DNA of 51,029 nucleotides, from contig CANHDJ010000024.1 of the NCBI GenBank assembly GCA_947459425.1, positions 1-51,029 on the forward strand, written 5' to 3'. The position numbers were made by a program, and so were the translations under genes. The DNA comes from Ignavibacteria bacterium. GTDB lineage: Bacteria > Bacteroidota > Ignavibacteria > Kapaibacteriales > UBA4661. This document shows positions 43,265 to 51,029 of this stretch, piece after piece (position 1 is the first letter of the stretch; the number at the start of each line of letters is the position of its first letter). The notes beneath the pieces were generated by a model. It saw only the letters and a program-made list of their open reading frames with translations. It was not told the origin of the DNA and did not search any database.

Positions 43265-43968
43265 ATTGTATCATCATTGAAGACGAGCCTCTCGCATTGG
43301 AGCGCACGGCGGGCTATGTGCGCAAACTCCCAATGCTGAATCTTCTAGCAACCTTCGACAATGCGCTGGAAGCATTACCATTGCTGAAGTCGCAGGATGT
43401 GGATGTGCTGTTTTTGGACATCAATTTGGGTGAGTTTTCCGGCATTCAACTTCTGGAAACAACCCGGATTTCAAGCCGTGTTATCATCACCACTGCATAC
43501 CCGGAATATGCGCTCAAAGGCTATGATCTGAACGTGGCGGATTACCTTTTGAAGCCTTTCACGTTTGAGCGTTTTGTGCAAGCCGTTGATAAAGTGCAAA
43601 ACAGTGTGCGAAGCAAGATTCAATCGGACTTTCAAGCAAAAGCGTCAGCGCAAAAAACCTTCATGTTCGTCAAAACCGAGCATCGTTTGGAAAAGGTTCT
43701 TTTCAGCGAACTGCTCTACATCGAAGGGATGCGGGATTACCGAAAAATTCACCTCGTTGGCAAGACGATAATGACGCTCCAAACCTTCGGTGAGTTGGAG
43801 AAGGAAATTCCGCCGAATGTGGCTTGCAGGGTGCATAAATCCTACATGGTGGCGTTGGAGAAGATTGAGGCAATTGAACGCGAGCGTATTACGCTGAAAA
43901 ACGCTGGAAGTGTGGTGATTCCTATCTCGGAGACGTATAAACAGCACTTTTTCTCACACATTCAATAA
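43261..43968 (+). CDS. LytTR-family response regulator (paired)
   Basis: A 235-residue regulator. The receiver domain has EDEP (acidic pair), the phospho-acceptor Asp in LFLDINLGEF (near residue 55), TTAYPEYALKGYDLNVADYL and the Lys in LLKPF. The LytTR domain (about 135-233) contains LLYIEGMRDYRKIHL and CRVHKSYMVAL. Overlaps its kinase gene by four bases. It probably controls the upstream transporter operon; LytTR proteins bind two spaced repeats, whereas the palindrome at 40416 is an inverted repeat, so that link is open. Confidence 0.93.
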   Translation: MNCIIIEDEPLALERTAGYVRKLPMLNLLATFDNALEALPLLKSQDVDVLFLDINLGEFSGIQLLETTRISSRVIITTAYPEYALKGYDLNVADYLLKPFTFERFVQAVDKVQNSVRSKIQSDFQAKASAQKTFMFVKTEHRLEKVLFSELLYIEGMRDYRKIHLVGKTIMTLQTFGELEKEIPPNVACRVHKSYMVALEKIEAIERERITLKNAGSVVIPISETYKQHFFSHIQ

Positions 43969-43984
43969 ACCTCCCTTCCATTTT

Positions 43985-44512
43985 ATGAACAACATTTTCA
44001 TCCTCCCAGGACTGGGTAATTCCGGCGAGCAGCACTGGCAAACACGCTGGGAAGCGCTTCATCCCTCATGGCAACGTATTCTGCAAAATGATTGGGATAA
44101 GCCCGCGTGTACGGATTGGGTGCGCCGCATAGACGAGACATTGGCGGCCATTCCAGACGGCACGTCTGTTCTCATAGCGCATAGTTCCTCGTGTGCGGCG
44201 GTGGCGCATTTAGCGCAAATCACCAAACACCGCGTTAAATCTGCATTGTTAGTAGCACCTTCCGACCCGCTTGGTGCAGCGTACCCGGCGGGACCAACGG
44301 GCTTTGCCCCCGTACCACTTGTGCGCTTGCCCTTTCCGAGCATCGTAGTTGCTTCTGAAAATGATGAATATATTTCACTGGAACAAGCACAAAAATACGC
44401 AGAGGCGTGGGGTAGCCGTTTCGTTAATGTTGGCGCAAAAGGTCATATAAACTCGGCTTCGGGGCTGGGCGACTGGAAAGAAGGCTTATTGCTTCTTTCG
44501 GAATTGTTGTAA
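43985..44512 (+). CDS. RBBP9/YdeN-family serine hydrolase
   Basis: A 175-residue alpha/beta hydrolase of the small RBBP9/YdeN family. FILPGLGNSGEQHWQTRWE at the start is a clear family signature; the nucleophile lies in LIAHSSSCAAVAHL (HSSSC, usual HSLG-type elbow), the acid in ASENDEYISLEQA and the His in GAKGHINSASGLGDW. Length is normal. It follows the LytTR regulator after 16 bases and could be co-transcribed with that operon. Natural substrates of the family are poorly known. Confidence 0.88.
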   Translation: MNNIFILPGLGNSGEQHWQTRWEALHPSWQRILQNDWDKPACTDWVRRIDETLAAIPDGTSVLIAHSSSCAAVAHLAQITKHRVKSALLVAPSDPLGAAYPAGPTGFAPVPLVRLPFPSIVVASENDEYISLEQAQKYAEAWGSRFVNVGAKGHINSASGLGDWKEGLLLLSELL

Positions 44513-44647
44513 CTATTGTTGTACAAGACTTGTCTGAATGCACTCATGCTCGTCTTTCCATCTGCTGCCTTTGTGCACCAAAGTTTTCCCGTGCAGCGTT
44601 CCATTTCTTATCTTTCGTCAATGAAGAGAATGTTCAGAAAAGTCTAT

Positions 44648-44675
44648 ATTGCGTGGGTAATTCATTCCACGCAAT
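44648..44675 (+). promoter_or_regulatory. Perfect 9-bp-arm hairpin before the DUF4386 gene
   Basis: ATTGCGTGG (44648-44656) and CCACGCAAT (44667-44675) are exact inverted copies across a 10-base loop, followed by TTCTTTTC. It may be the terminator of the preceding transcript or a control site: the left arm overlaps TATATTG (44645-44651), a -7-like sequence without a clear -33. Confidence 0.55.
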
Positions 44676-44694
44676 TTCTTTTCACCCTCGACGT

Positions 44695-45429
44695 ATGACG
44701 ACTAACATTTCTTCACTCCACGAGAGTATAACCCAGCGCCAAGCGGCAATGATAGCAGGTATAGCTCTTGTTCTCATGGCTCTTGTTGCAGGTTTTGCTT
44801 ACGGTTTTGTCTTTACGAGCCTTGTTGTTCCAGGCAATGCCAGTGTGACTGTACAAAACATCAAAAACTCTGAAACCCTCTTCCGTGCTGGTGTTCTAGG
44901 CTGGTTGACGATTCTTTTGTTGGATGTTGTCGTAGCTTGGGCGCTGTATATTTTTCTCAACCCCATACACAAAAGCCTTTCGCGGCTTGTGGCGTGGTTG
45001 CGTCTGGTTTATGCGTCACTTCTTGGGATTGCGCTGCTAAATCTCGTTGTTGTATTAGCGCTGTTGAGTGGTGCGGATTATCTCAATGTGCTTGATGCAA
45101 GCACTCGAAACGCACAGATACTGCTTTTCTTGAATGCTTTTAGTGGAATGTGGTCGTTGGGATTGGTGGTTTTTGGCGTTCATTTGCTTGTGCTGGGGTA
45201 CGCTGTTATGCGCTCTCAGGGCGTTATTCCGCAATTTCTTGGTGTACTCTTGCTTGTGGCGGCGGTGTGCTATATTCTGACGAGTGCCGCCAATCTGCTG
45301 TTTCCAAACTACGACACCTACAAACCAACAGTAGAAACGATAACCAGCGTACCAATGGCTATCGGAGAATTGGCATTTGCCGTGTGGCTATGGGCAAGAG
45401 GCGGAAAAACGAGTGTTCATGCGGGGTAA
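44695..45429 (+). CDS. DUF4386 family membrane protein
   Basis: A 244-residue integral membrane protein with about six hydrophobic segments (near 20-45, 68-95, 105-130, 142-165, 172-195, 208-230). The sequence fits the DUF4386 family: QRQAAMIAGIALVLMAL, ETLFRAGVLGWLTILLLDVV, ALLSGADYLNVL and the GVHLLVLGYAVMRSQGVIP segment. Function unknown. ATG 44695 is chosen because it starts just before the first helix and follows the hairpin; the frame is open further upstream but has no membrane-protein character. Convergent with the Crp/Fnr gene. Confidence 0.82.
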   Translation: MTTNISSLHESITQRQAAMIAGIALVLMALVAGFAYGFVFTSLVVPGNASVTVQNIKNSETLFRAGVLGWLTILLLDVVVAWALYIFLNPIHKSLSRLVAWLRLVYASLLGIALLNLVVVLALLSGADYLNVLDASTRNAQILLFLNAFSGMWSLGLVVFGVHLLVLGYAVMRSQGVIPQFLGVLLLVAAVCYILTSAANLLFPNYDTYKPTVETITSVPMAIGELAFAVWLWARGGKTSVHAG

Positions 45430-45449
45430 GCCTGCTGTACGAAGGTTGG

Positions 45450-46028
45450 CTATTTCTTAACGACAAGCCGTTTTCTGATTCTACTGAGTGATTCGGGGGT
45501 AACGCCAAGATAGCTTGCAATCTGGTGTTGCGGCGCACGGTGGAGAAGTTCGGGACGGCTTTCCAGAAGGTTCAAATAACGCTCTTCGGGGGAAGAGGTG
45601 ATAAACGTAGCAAAGTCTTCTTGCGTTTTTCCAAAATCCTGCTCGACCAAAGCACGAGTAATGGCGGCGAGTTTGGGGAATTTTTGGTACATTTCCTGCT
45701 CATGGTTGAGTGAGCCGATAATCAGTGTGGAGTCCTCAACGCATGACCAATAGTGCTTGCCGGGTATTCGCTGAGAATAACTCGCAAACGAGACCACTGC
45801 TTGCTTCTCGGTGAAAAAAGCAGTCGTCTTTTCTTCGTCATCCACGCAGTGGTACTGCCGGACACAGCCCTTTAAGACGAAATAGCATTTGTCGGCAATC
45901 TCACCTTCTTTAAGCAAAATCGCCCCTTTTTTGAAATCCTGAACAGGAATGTTTTCTGCTATTTCACGAATTTCTTCCTCGCCGAGAGCGGAAAAGTGCG
46001 TGAGATATTGTCGTAAAACGGGGTGCAT
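45450..46028 (-). CDS. Crp/Fnr-family transcriptional regulator
   Basis: A 192-residue regulator with an N-terminal cyclic-nucleotide-binding-like domain (about 15-120: GAILLKEGEIADKCYFVLKG) and a short C-terminal HTH (about 150-190: HQIASYLGVTPESLSRIRKR). No Cys cluster for an Fe-S centre is present, so it is not an FNR-type oxygen sensor. The putative phosphate-binding cassette is degenerate, so the ligand is unclear. ATG 46028 lies 85 bases after a perfect -7 element; an in-frame ATG at 46142 is upstream of that element and is less likely. Confidence 0.88.
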   Translation of the reverse strand: MHPVLRQYLTHFSALGEEEIREIAENIPVQDFKKGAILLKEGEIADKCYFVLKGCVRQYHCVDDEEKTTAFFTEKQAVVSFASYSQRIPGKHYWSCVEDSTLIIGSLNHEQEMYQKFPKLAAITRALVEQDFGKTQEDFATFITSSPEERYLNLLESRPELLHRAPQHQIASYLGVTPESLSRIRKRLVVKK

Positions 46029-46119
46029 GAGGGTCAGTTGTATTGGGTAGATTGCAAGAAAAGCCCATTGCAGATGAGATGGGGGCTTGGAGGCAAATTC
46101 GCTCTGATAACGAACAGCG

Positions 46120-46127
46120 CAAATATA
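46120..46127 (-). promoter_or_regulatory. -7 promoter element for the Crp/Fnr gene
   Basis: The minus strand reads TATATTTG, a perfect TAnnTTTG, with no good -33 at the usual distance. It lies in the 334-base gap between the divergent Crp/Fnr and aspS genes. The rest of that gap holds only a weak plus-strand -7-like TACATTCG (46300-46307) before aspS. Confidence 0.45.
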
Positions 46128-46362
46128 CGAAAGTTTTAGCACCTGTTCTGTTTGTCATAGAGTTGTGCAGAGCAATAAAGGATATTCCGAAGTAGTGCCG
46201 CAAGTTACCACCCTTCCTCGAATTAGGCAATTTCTATCCTTTTGCAGTATATTTCACCAATTTCGACAAGAAAGCCACGCTTTTTTTTGCTTTTTTCCGT
46301 ACATTCGTAGTCTTGCATAAAAACGACAAGTTGATTTTCCTTTCACAACCGAAGGTTTTACC

Positions 46363-48135
46363 ATGAGTTTTTGGAAACGCACCGTTGATTGCGGTTCGCT
46401 GCGCCCGGCGCATATCGGGCAGGAAGTAGTGTTGAACGGCTGGGTGGCGCGAGTGCGCGATCTGGGCGGTTTACTTTTTATGGACGTACGCGACCGGTAT
46501 GGTCTGACGCAAGTTGTCGTCATACCCGAATCAGACGAGCGCGTAACAGCGACGGCGCGGGAACTGGGCGCTGAGTACGTGCTTGCCGTCAAAGGCACCG
46601 TGCGCCAACGCGAAAGCGTCAACCCGAATATGCCGACGGGCGATATTGAGATTTTGGCAAGTGATATTCAAATTATCAACCGCGCAGAATTACCGCCATT
46701 TGAGATTGTCGAAGGTTCGGAAGCCGGCGAAGACTTACGATTGACCTATCGCTACTTGGATTTGCGGCGTGCTGATTTGCAGCGCAATTTTATCGTGCGC
46801 AATCATTTGTATCGCATCACACACGAATACTTTGCCGAACATCATTTTCTTGAAGTGGAAACACCAACACTGACCAAATCCACACCCGAAGGAGCGCGAG
46901 ACTTCCTTGTTCCCAGCCGTCAGCATAAAGGTAAGTTTTATGCGCTTCCGCAATCGCCGCAGCTATTTAAGCAATTACTCATGGTTTCGGGTTTTGACCG
47001 CTATGTCCAAATCGTAAAATGCTTCCGCGACGAGGATTTACGCGCCGACCGCCAACCGGAATTTACGCAGATTGACGTGGAAATGTCCTTTGTTGACCAA
47101 AACGATGTCATTGCACTTATCGAAGGCTTGATTGCGCGGCTTTGGAAAGAAATTGTGAATATTGATGTTCCCACACCATTCCGCCGAATGAGTTTCCATG
47201 AGGCTTTGACGCGCTACGGCAGCGACAAACCCGATTTACGCTTCGGTATGCACATTGCCACCGTGACCGATATTGTCAGCAATGGCGGCTTTGGCGTTTT
47301 CACCGACGCAATCAAGGCAGGCGGCATTGTTGCTTGTCTTCGGGCGGAAGGGTGTGCCGAATATTCCCGCAAAACGCTGGACGAATTGACCGAGTTTGCC
47401 AAAAAATATGGCGCAAAAGGTTTGGCGTGGATGAAGTTCACCGCAGACGGCGTAAACTCGCCTATCGCAAAGTTTTTTAGTGAAGCAGAAATTGCAGCTA
47501 TCAAGGAAACATCGGGTGCGGTGGAGGGCGATTTGCTGCTTTTTGGCGTTGGAGATTTTGAGCGTACCTACACGATTTTGGGCGCTTTGCGCACTGAAGT
47601 CGCCCGTCGTCAGGGTATTTTGGATGCCGTAAAAAACGTCTACTCCTTCCACTGGGTATTGGATTTTCCACTTCTTGAATACTCTGAAGAGGACAATCGC
47701 TACATCGCACGGCACCACCCATTTACGTCGCCGATGCATGAAGATATTCCGCTGTTAGACACCAAGCCGGAAGCCGCAAGAGCTGTGGCACACGACCTCG
47801 TTATCAATGGCTATGAAGCTGGCGGCGGAAGCATTCGTATTCACCAAAACCCCGTCCAACAGCGTATGTTCGAGCTTTTGGGTATAGACCGTGAGGAAGC
47901 GCAAGCAAAATTCGGCTTTTTGCTGGATGCTCTCAAATACGGCGCTCCGCCGCATGGTGGCATTGCACTTGGTGTTGACCGCCTGACGATGTTGCTTGCC
48001 GGAACAACGAATATCCGCGACGTTATTGCATTCCCCAAGACAGCAAGCGGGCTTTCGCTGATGGATAACTGTCCGTCGGAGGTCTCGGATAAACAACTCA
48101 CAGAAGTCGGCATAGCAATCGCAGCGAAGAAGTGA
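46363..48135 (+). CDS. aspS: Aspartyl-tRNA synthetase
   Basis: A 590-residue class II synthetase of the bacterial type, with an N-terminal OB anticodon-binding domain (about 1-105; LNGWVARVRDLGGLLFMDVRD), the catalytic domain (PQSPQLFKQLLMVSGFDRY, motif 2 FRDEDLRADRQPEFTQID, motif 3 GIALGVDRLTMLL) and the bacterial GAD insertion (about 285-415). It charges tRNA-Asp with aspartate. Length and start are normal; GAAGG lies before the ATG. Whether it is discriminating or also charges tRNA-Asn cannot be judged here. Confidence 0.96.
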   Translation: MSFWKRTVDCGSLRPAHIGQEVVLNGWVARVRDLGGLLFMDVRDRYGLTQVVVIPESDERVTATARELGAEYVLAVKGTVRQRESVNPNMPTGDIEILASDIQIINRAELPPFEIVEGSEAGEDLRLTYRYLDLRRADLQRNFIVRNHLYRITHEYFAEHHFLEVETPTLTKSTPEGARDFLVPSRQHKGKFYALPQSPQLFKQLLMVSGFDRYVQIVKCFRDEDLRADRQPEFTQIDVEMSFVDQNDVIALIEGLIARLWKEIVNIDVPTPFRRMSFHEALTRYGSDKPDLRFGMHIATVTDIVSNGGFGVFTDAIKAGGIVACLRAEGCAEYSRKTLDELTEFAKKYGAKGLAWMKFTADGVNSPIAKFFSEAEIAAIKETSGAVEGDLLLFGVGDFERTYTILGALRTEVARRQGILDAVKNVYSFHWVLDFPLLEYSEEDNRYIARHHPFTSPMHEDIPLLDTKPEAARAVAHDLVINGYEAGGGSIRIHQNPVQQRMFELLGIDREEAQAKFGFLLDALKYGAPPHGGIALGVDRLTMLLAGTTNIRDVIAFPKTASGLSLMDNCPSEVSDKQLTEVGIAIAAKK

Positions 48136-48184
48136 GTTCATTGCCAATATCGTCCAGTTTTCAATTTCACCCTTAAACTTTTTC

Positions 48185-49720
48185 ATGTCCCAAAACCAGT
48201 TTATGCCTGTCGTGATGCGCTTTTTAGCGTGTACGATTGCTGTTTTTCTTTGCGGCACGGTAGAACATTTTGCCCAAAAAGCACCACAAAAAAGCCGTAC
48301 CGCTCCCGCAAAATCAAGCACTGCACCGCAATCACCCCCTGCACCGGAAACGCCGCCACCAACTCCACAAGAGATTACGCGAAAAGATTCGCTCGCAATG
48401 CTGGCAAAAGCAGATATAGTGCGGCTTGCGACAATCCCAAAAGAGCAGCATCAGGAGCGGGCAAAATTGCTTTTTACGCTTTTGCGTTTGGAGCAGTACC
48501 CGGCTGTGATGAAACATCTGGACACCAGTGCTATCGCCGTGCGGGAAGCACAACTAGAACAGATATGGGTGCGGGCAATGAATATTGCTGGCAAATTTCG
48601 TGTTATACAAGAAATTTCCTCGGAACGCCTTGCTGTGGGCGATGTTGTAACAGTGGAAGCAAGTTTTGAAAATTTATCACTGCTTGTCAAATTCAACTTT
48701 AATGACCAGCACAAGATTATCGGTTTAGGGTATAACCAAGGCAAACCCAAATATGAACTGCCGCGCTACGCCAGTACAGAAAGTATCGAAGAGCGAGAAA
48801 TAACCGTTAAAACAGGTGCCTTGACGATGCCCGGTACGCTGGCTTTGCCGAAAAGTACGGGGGAAAAGCGTGTTCCCATTGCTATCCTGCTTCACGACCA
48901 AGGTCCTCAAGACCGCGATTTAACGTACAATGGCTACAAACCGAATAAAGATTTGGCATTGGGCTTGGGCAAGCGTGGCATTGCAACGCTGCGTTACGAC
49001 AAGCGCACACGGCTCTACCAGCTTAAACCAGAGGAGATGAATAGTTACACCGTGAATGAAGAAACCATTGCTGATGCGGTTTCGGCGATACAGGAAGTGC
49101 GGGCGCTGGCGCGAAAATTCCCGATTGACACGAGCAAGATTTTTATCGTTGCGCCGTCGCTTGCCGCAATGGTTCTGCCCCGCATTTTTCGTCAAGATTC
49201 GGTGGCAAATCCAGCTTCTATGCGCGTTGCCGGAGCGGTAATGATGGCGTTGAATTATGTGAAACTCCATGAACTAATGATGCCGCGTTTTGAGCATTTT
49301 TCCGCCCGCGACGGACTCACTGTCGAAGAAGTCAAGCAGCAAGCCAGTATTAAGCGGCGTATTGAGACGGTGGAAAGTAGCAAACTGAGTCTAAAAACCA
49401 GTGTTTACGACCTTCCCTACGGTATTCCGGCAAGCTATTGGATAGACCTTCGCTCCTATAACCACGTCGAGGCGATTGCGAAACTCGCACTGCCGATGCT
49501 TTTCCTCTATGCCGAGCAGGACCACGACATTGATTTCACGGCAAATGGGCTTGCATGGAAAACGAAACTTGCAGGAAAATCCGGCGTAGAATGGAAATCC
49601 TACCCAAATCTCTTTCACTTTTTTGCAGAAGGCAACGGTACGGCACGCGATTACGACCGCAAAGGCAATGTTGACACAGCCGTTATTATGGATATTGCGG
49701 ATTGGATAGAAAAGCGTTAA
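48185..49720 (+). CDS. Exported alpha/beta hydrolase with N-terminal DUF3887-like domain
   Basis: A 511-residue protein. A hydrophobic N-terminal segment (about 8-24) is a signal sequence; a Pro/Ser/Ala-rich linker follows (about 33-65), then a DUF3887-like domain (about 90-190) and an alpha/beta hydrolase domain (about 205-511). PIAILLHDQGPQDRDLTYNG and RGIATLRYDKRT match a common esterase family. The nucleophile elbow, usually GHSLGG, reads VAPSLAA with Ser325 retained but both flanking glycines lost; Asp446 (AEQDHDI) and His478 (NLFHFF) could complete the triad. Activity is therefore uncertain. Confidence 0.82.
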   Translation: MSQNQFMPVVMRFLACTIAVFLCGTVEHFAQKAPQKSRTAPAKSSTAPQSPPAPETPPPTPQEITRKDSLAMLAKADIVRLATIPKEQHQERAKLLFTLLRLEQYPAVMKHLDTSAIAVREAQLEQIWVRAMNIAGKFRVIQEISSERLAVGDVVTVEASFENLSLLVKFNFNDQHKIIGLGYNQGKPKYELPRYASTESIEEREITVKTGALTMPGTLALPKSTGEKRVPIAILLHDQGPQDRDLTYNGYKPNKDLALGLGKRGIATLRYDKRTRLYQLKPEEMNSYTVNEETIADAVSAIQEVRALARKFPIDTSKIFIVAPSLAAMVLPRIFRQDSVANPASMRVAGAVMMALNYVKLHELMMPRFEHFSARDGLTVEEVKQQASIKRRIETVESSKLSLKTSVYDLPYGIPASYWIDLRSYNHVEAIAKLALPMLFLYAEQDHDIDFTANGLAWKTKLAGKSGVEWKSYPNLFHFFAEGNGTARDYDRKGNVDTAVIMDIADWIEKR

Positions 49721-49812
49721 TTTTGTTCGGAAAGAACGACGATGCAAACGTATCTGTTTTCATTACTCTCACCATTTTTCACTATTCATTCACTTTTTAG
49801 GAGTGTGTCCCC

Positions 49813-50625
49813 ATGAGTTCTTTTGGAAAATCAACCAACAACAATTACCGCCAAGCACCTCACTATAAAGTTCCCTACAAAACCGGTAACCCTGCACTTT
49901 CCGAACAACGTTTTTCGGAAGTGGCATGGGACGGTGTAGGCGAGCGTATGACGATTGAAGGCACGGCGAATAAGGTCGGCTTGCTCCTCGTTCTCTGCCT
50001 TGTCGGAGCGCTTTTTACGTGGAGTCGCGTCGGAATAACGAGTGGTGGAGAAATCTACGGTGCGGGCGGCTGGATAGCGCTGGGTGCAATCGGCGGCTTT
50101 ATCGTTGCTCTTGTCACCACCTTCAAACCAGAGTGGTCGGGCGTGACAGCACCAATCTATGCGGTATTGGAAGGTTTGTTTATTGGCGGTTTATCGGCAC
50201 TGTTGGAAATGCGGTATCCGGGTATTGCGGTGCAGGCAGCAGGTTTGACCTTCGGTGTATTTATCGCGCTTCTTTTTGCTTACAAAACACGCTTAATTCG
50301 TGTTACCGAGACCTTTCGTTCCGGCTTGATTGTCGCCATGATGGGCTTGGGACTGGTGTATTTGGTGGGCTTTTTACTGAGAATCTTTAGTGGGTATCAA
50401 TTACCATTTTTCCAAGGTGGTTTGATTGGTATTGGCTTTAGCGTCGTTGTTGTGGGCATTGCAGCAGCAAATCTACTCATGGACTTCGATTTTATCGAAG
50501 CCGCCGCCGACGAAGGCGCTCCGAAGTACATGGAATGGTACGGTGCTTTCGGACTTATGGTGACGCTGGTTTGGCTCTATATTGAGATTCTGCGCTTGTT
50601 GGCGAAGTTGCGTGATAATGATTGA
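49813..50625 (+). CDS. Bax inhibitor-1/YccA-like membrane protein
   Basis: A 270-residue integral membrane protein with about seven hydrophobic segments. The N-terminal ~50 residues are polar (MSSFGKSTNNNYRQAP; NPALSEQRF is typical of the group), then VGLLLVLCLVGALFTW, WIALGAIGGFIVALVTTF, APIYAVLEGLFIGGLSALLE and a C-terminal MEWYGAFGLMVTLVWLYIEI with the acidic residues in ANLLMDFDFIEAAADEGAP. It belongs to the bacterial BaxI-1 group of the TMBIM superfamily, some members of which conduct calcium; function in bacteria is unclear. TTTAGGAG precedes the ATG. Confidence 0.9.
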   Translation: MSSFGKSTNNNYRQAPHYKVPYKTGNPALSEQRFSEVAWDGVGERMTIEGTANKVGLLLVLCLVGALFTWSRVGITSGGEIYGAGGWIALGAIGGFIVALVTTFKPEWSGVTAPIYAVLEGLFIGGLSALLEMRYPGIAVQAAGLTFGVFIALLFAYKTRLIRVTETFRSGLIVAMMGLGLVYLVGFLLRIFSGYQLPFFQGGLIGIGFSVVVVGIAAANLLMDFDFIEAAADEGAPKYMEWYGAFGLMVTLVWLYIEILRLLAKLRDND

Positions 50626-50790
50626 TGCAGATGTGCGGGTCACGTCCTAGGTCGTGTTTACAAACTGAGAAATAAGTATATTTGCTAGAAGCGGCTTACA
50701 CACCTTGAAAGCACACGAACATCAGGTCAAAGCGGTATAATAAAATCAGGGCTGTGCTGTATAAAGGGGCGGTAAAAATACTTCACAGAA

Positions 50791-50832
50791 CAAAGGCGAA
50801 CAAGTTTGGTCTTGTTCGCCTTTGTTATTTTT
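50791..50832 (+). terminator. Rho-independent terminator upstream of the IS3 element
   Basis: CAAAGGCGAACAAG (50791-50804) and CTTGTTCGCCTTTG (50811-50824) form a perfect 14-bp stem with a 6-base loop, followed by TTATTTTT. It probably ends the Bax-inhibitor-like transcript. Nothing else is recognised between 50626 and 50790. Confidence 0.82.
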
Positions 50833-50880
50833 AATCGCCCACGAAAAAGCGCATAAAATGAACCGTAGAAAATGGAGGTA

Positions 50881-51029
50881 TGTACTGCTCCCCAAAAGTT
50901 GGACAGAAAATAAAGGTCGAGTATATTGGTCTTTATTCATTCCAAGAACGGAGAAAGAGTATGTCAAAAAGCAGTCCGCACAGTGCGGAATTCAAAGCGA
51001 AAGTCGCGTTAGCGGCTTTACGGGAACAA
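50881..51029 (+). mobile_element. Left end of an IS3-family insertion sequence (cut by the window edge)
   Basis: TGTACTGCTCCCCAAAAG and the following TTGGACAG look like the left terminal inverted repeat of an IS3-family element (TG start, CCCCAAAAGTTGGACA core). The orfA reading frame begins 80 bases inside. The right end, and so any target-site duplication, lies outside the window. Confidence 0.72.
50961..51029 (+). CDS. IS3-family transposase OrfA, N-terminal 23 residues (3' partial)
   Basis: The frame from ATG 50961 reads MSKSSPHSAEFKAKVALAAL and runs off the window. SAEFKAKVALAALREQ is the usual start of the HTH_Tnp_1 (Transposase_8) domain of IS3-family OrfA, which binds the element's ends. 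GGAGAAAG lies before the ATG. In intact elements OrfA is followed by OrfB through a -1 frameshift; that part is not visible. Confidence 0.82.
   Translation, partial: MSKSSPHSAEFKAKVALAALREQ

Noticed and set aside
44530..44694. N-terminal extension of the DUF4386 protein from ATG 44530
   Set aside because: The extra 55 residues look like translated leader DNA, include the hairpin at 44648-44675, and precede a normal family start at 44695.
1..51029. CRISPR arrays, tRNA/rRNA genes, riboswitches, prophage, toxin-antitoxin pairs
   Set aside because: Looked for regularly spaced repeats, tRNA T-loop motifs with matching acceptor arms, and characteristic gene pairs; none found. A short divergent tRNA or small RNA could still be missed without a covariance-model search.

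Overview
The window looks like chromosomal DNA from a member of the Bacteroidota/Ignavibacteriota/Kapabacteria (FCB) group. The signs are: two large secreted beta-propeller proteins ending in type A type IX secretion (T9SS) sorting domains; an ExbB-ExbD-ExbD-TonB-PstS-TPR operon of the Bacteroidota kind; weak or absent Shine-Dalgarno sites at many starts; and repeated TTTG-N19/20-TAnnTTTG promoters, the form used by the Bacteroidota primary sigma factor. The genus cannot be fixed from the sequence alone. The content is mostly ordinary chromosomal genes, with insertion sequences at both edges.

Layout. 1-148: 3' end of an IS256-family element. 0.4-6.4 kb: SF2 helicase, orphan LytTR response regulator, exported M20 peptidase, ArfB-like release factor, and a HAD phosphatase overlapping pgpA. 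6.6-8.9 kb: HU protein with a lysine-rich tail, pyrB, prmC. 9.0-15.7 kb: one long apparent operon with its own promoter and a strong terminator (STAS protein, exbB, exbD, exbD, tonB, small membrane protein, PstS-like lipoprotein, TPR protein). 15.8-20.5 kb: bifunctional hisB, cyclophilin, secreted zinc metalloprotease. 20.6-24.6 kb: ScfR/RamB-like XRE regulator with an operator-like array at its promoter, rnc, orphan LytS-type kinase. 24.8-32.8 kb: two T9SS-exported BNR propeller proteins flanking ppc. 32.9-40.0 kb: two unknown envelope proteins, sufS, exported cyanophycinase, truA, DUF1800 protein. 40.1-44.0 kb: a non-coding stretch with two notable inverted repeats, then an ABC transporter co-encoded with a LytS/LytTR two-component pair. 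44.0-50.6 kb: serine hydrolase, DUF4386 protein, Crp/Fnr regulator, aspS, alpha/beta hydrolase, Bax-inhibitor-1-like protein. 50881-51029: left end of an IS3-family element.

How the genes work together. The clearest functional units are the TonB energisation operon (9.0-15.7 kb) and the ABC exporter with its sensor-regulator pair (40.4-44.0 kb). Most of the rest are housekeeping genes (pyrB, prmC, pgpA, hisB, rnc, ppc, sufS, truA, aspS) mixed with envelope or secreted proteins. I see no CRISPR array, tRNA, rRNA, prophage or obvious defence island. The most interesting unexplained signals are non-coding: the GCGAA/TTCGC array in front of the XRE regulator, a 105-bp imperfect inverted repeat at 40186-40290, a perfect 15-bp-arm palindrome at 40416-40454, and a 17-bp-arm hairpin inside the TonB operon.
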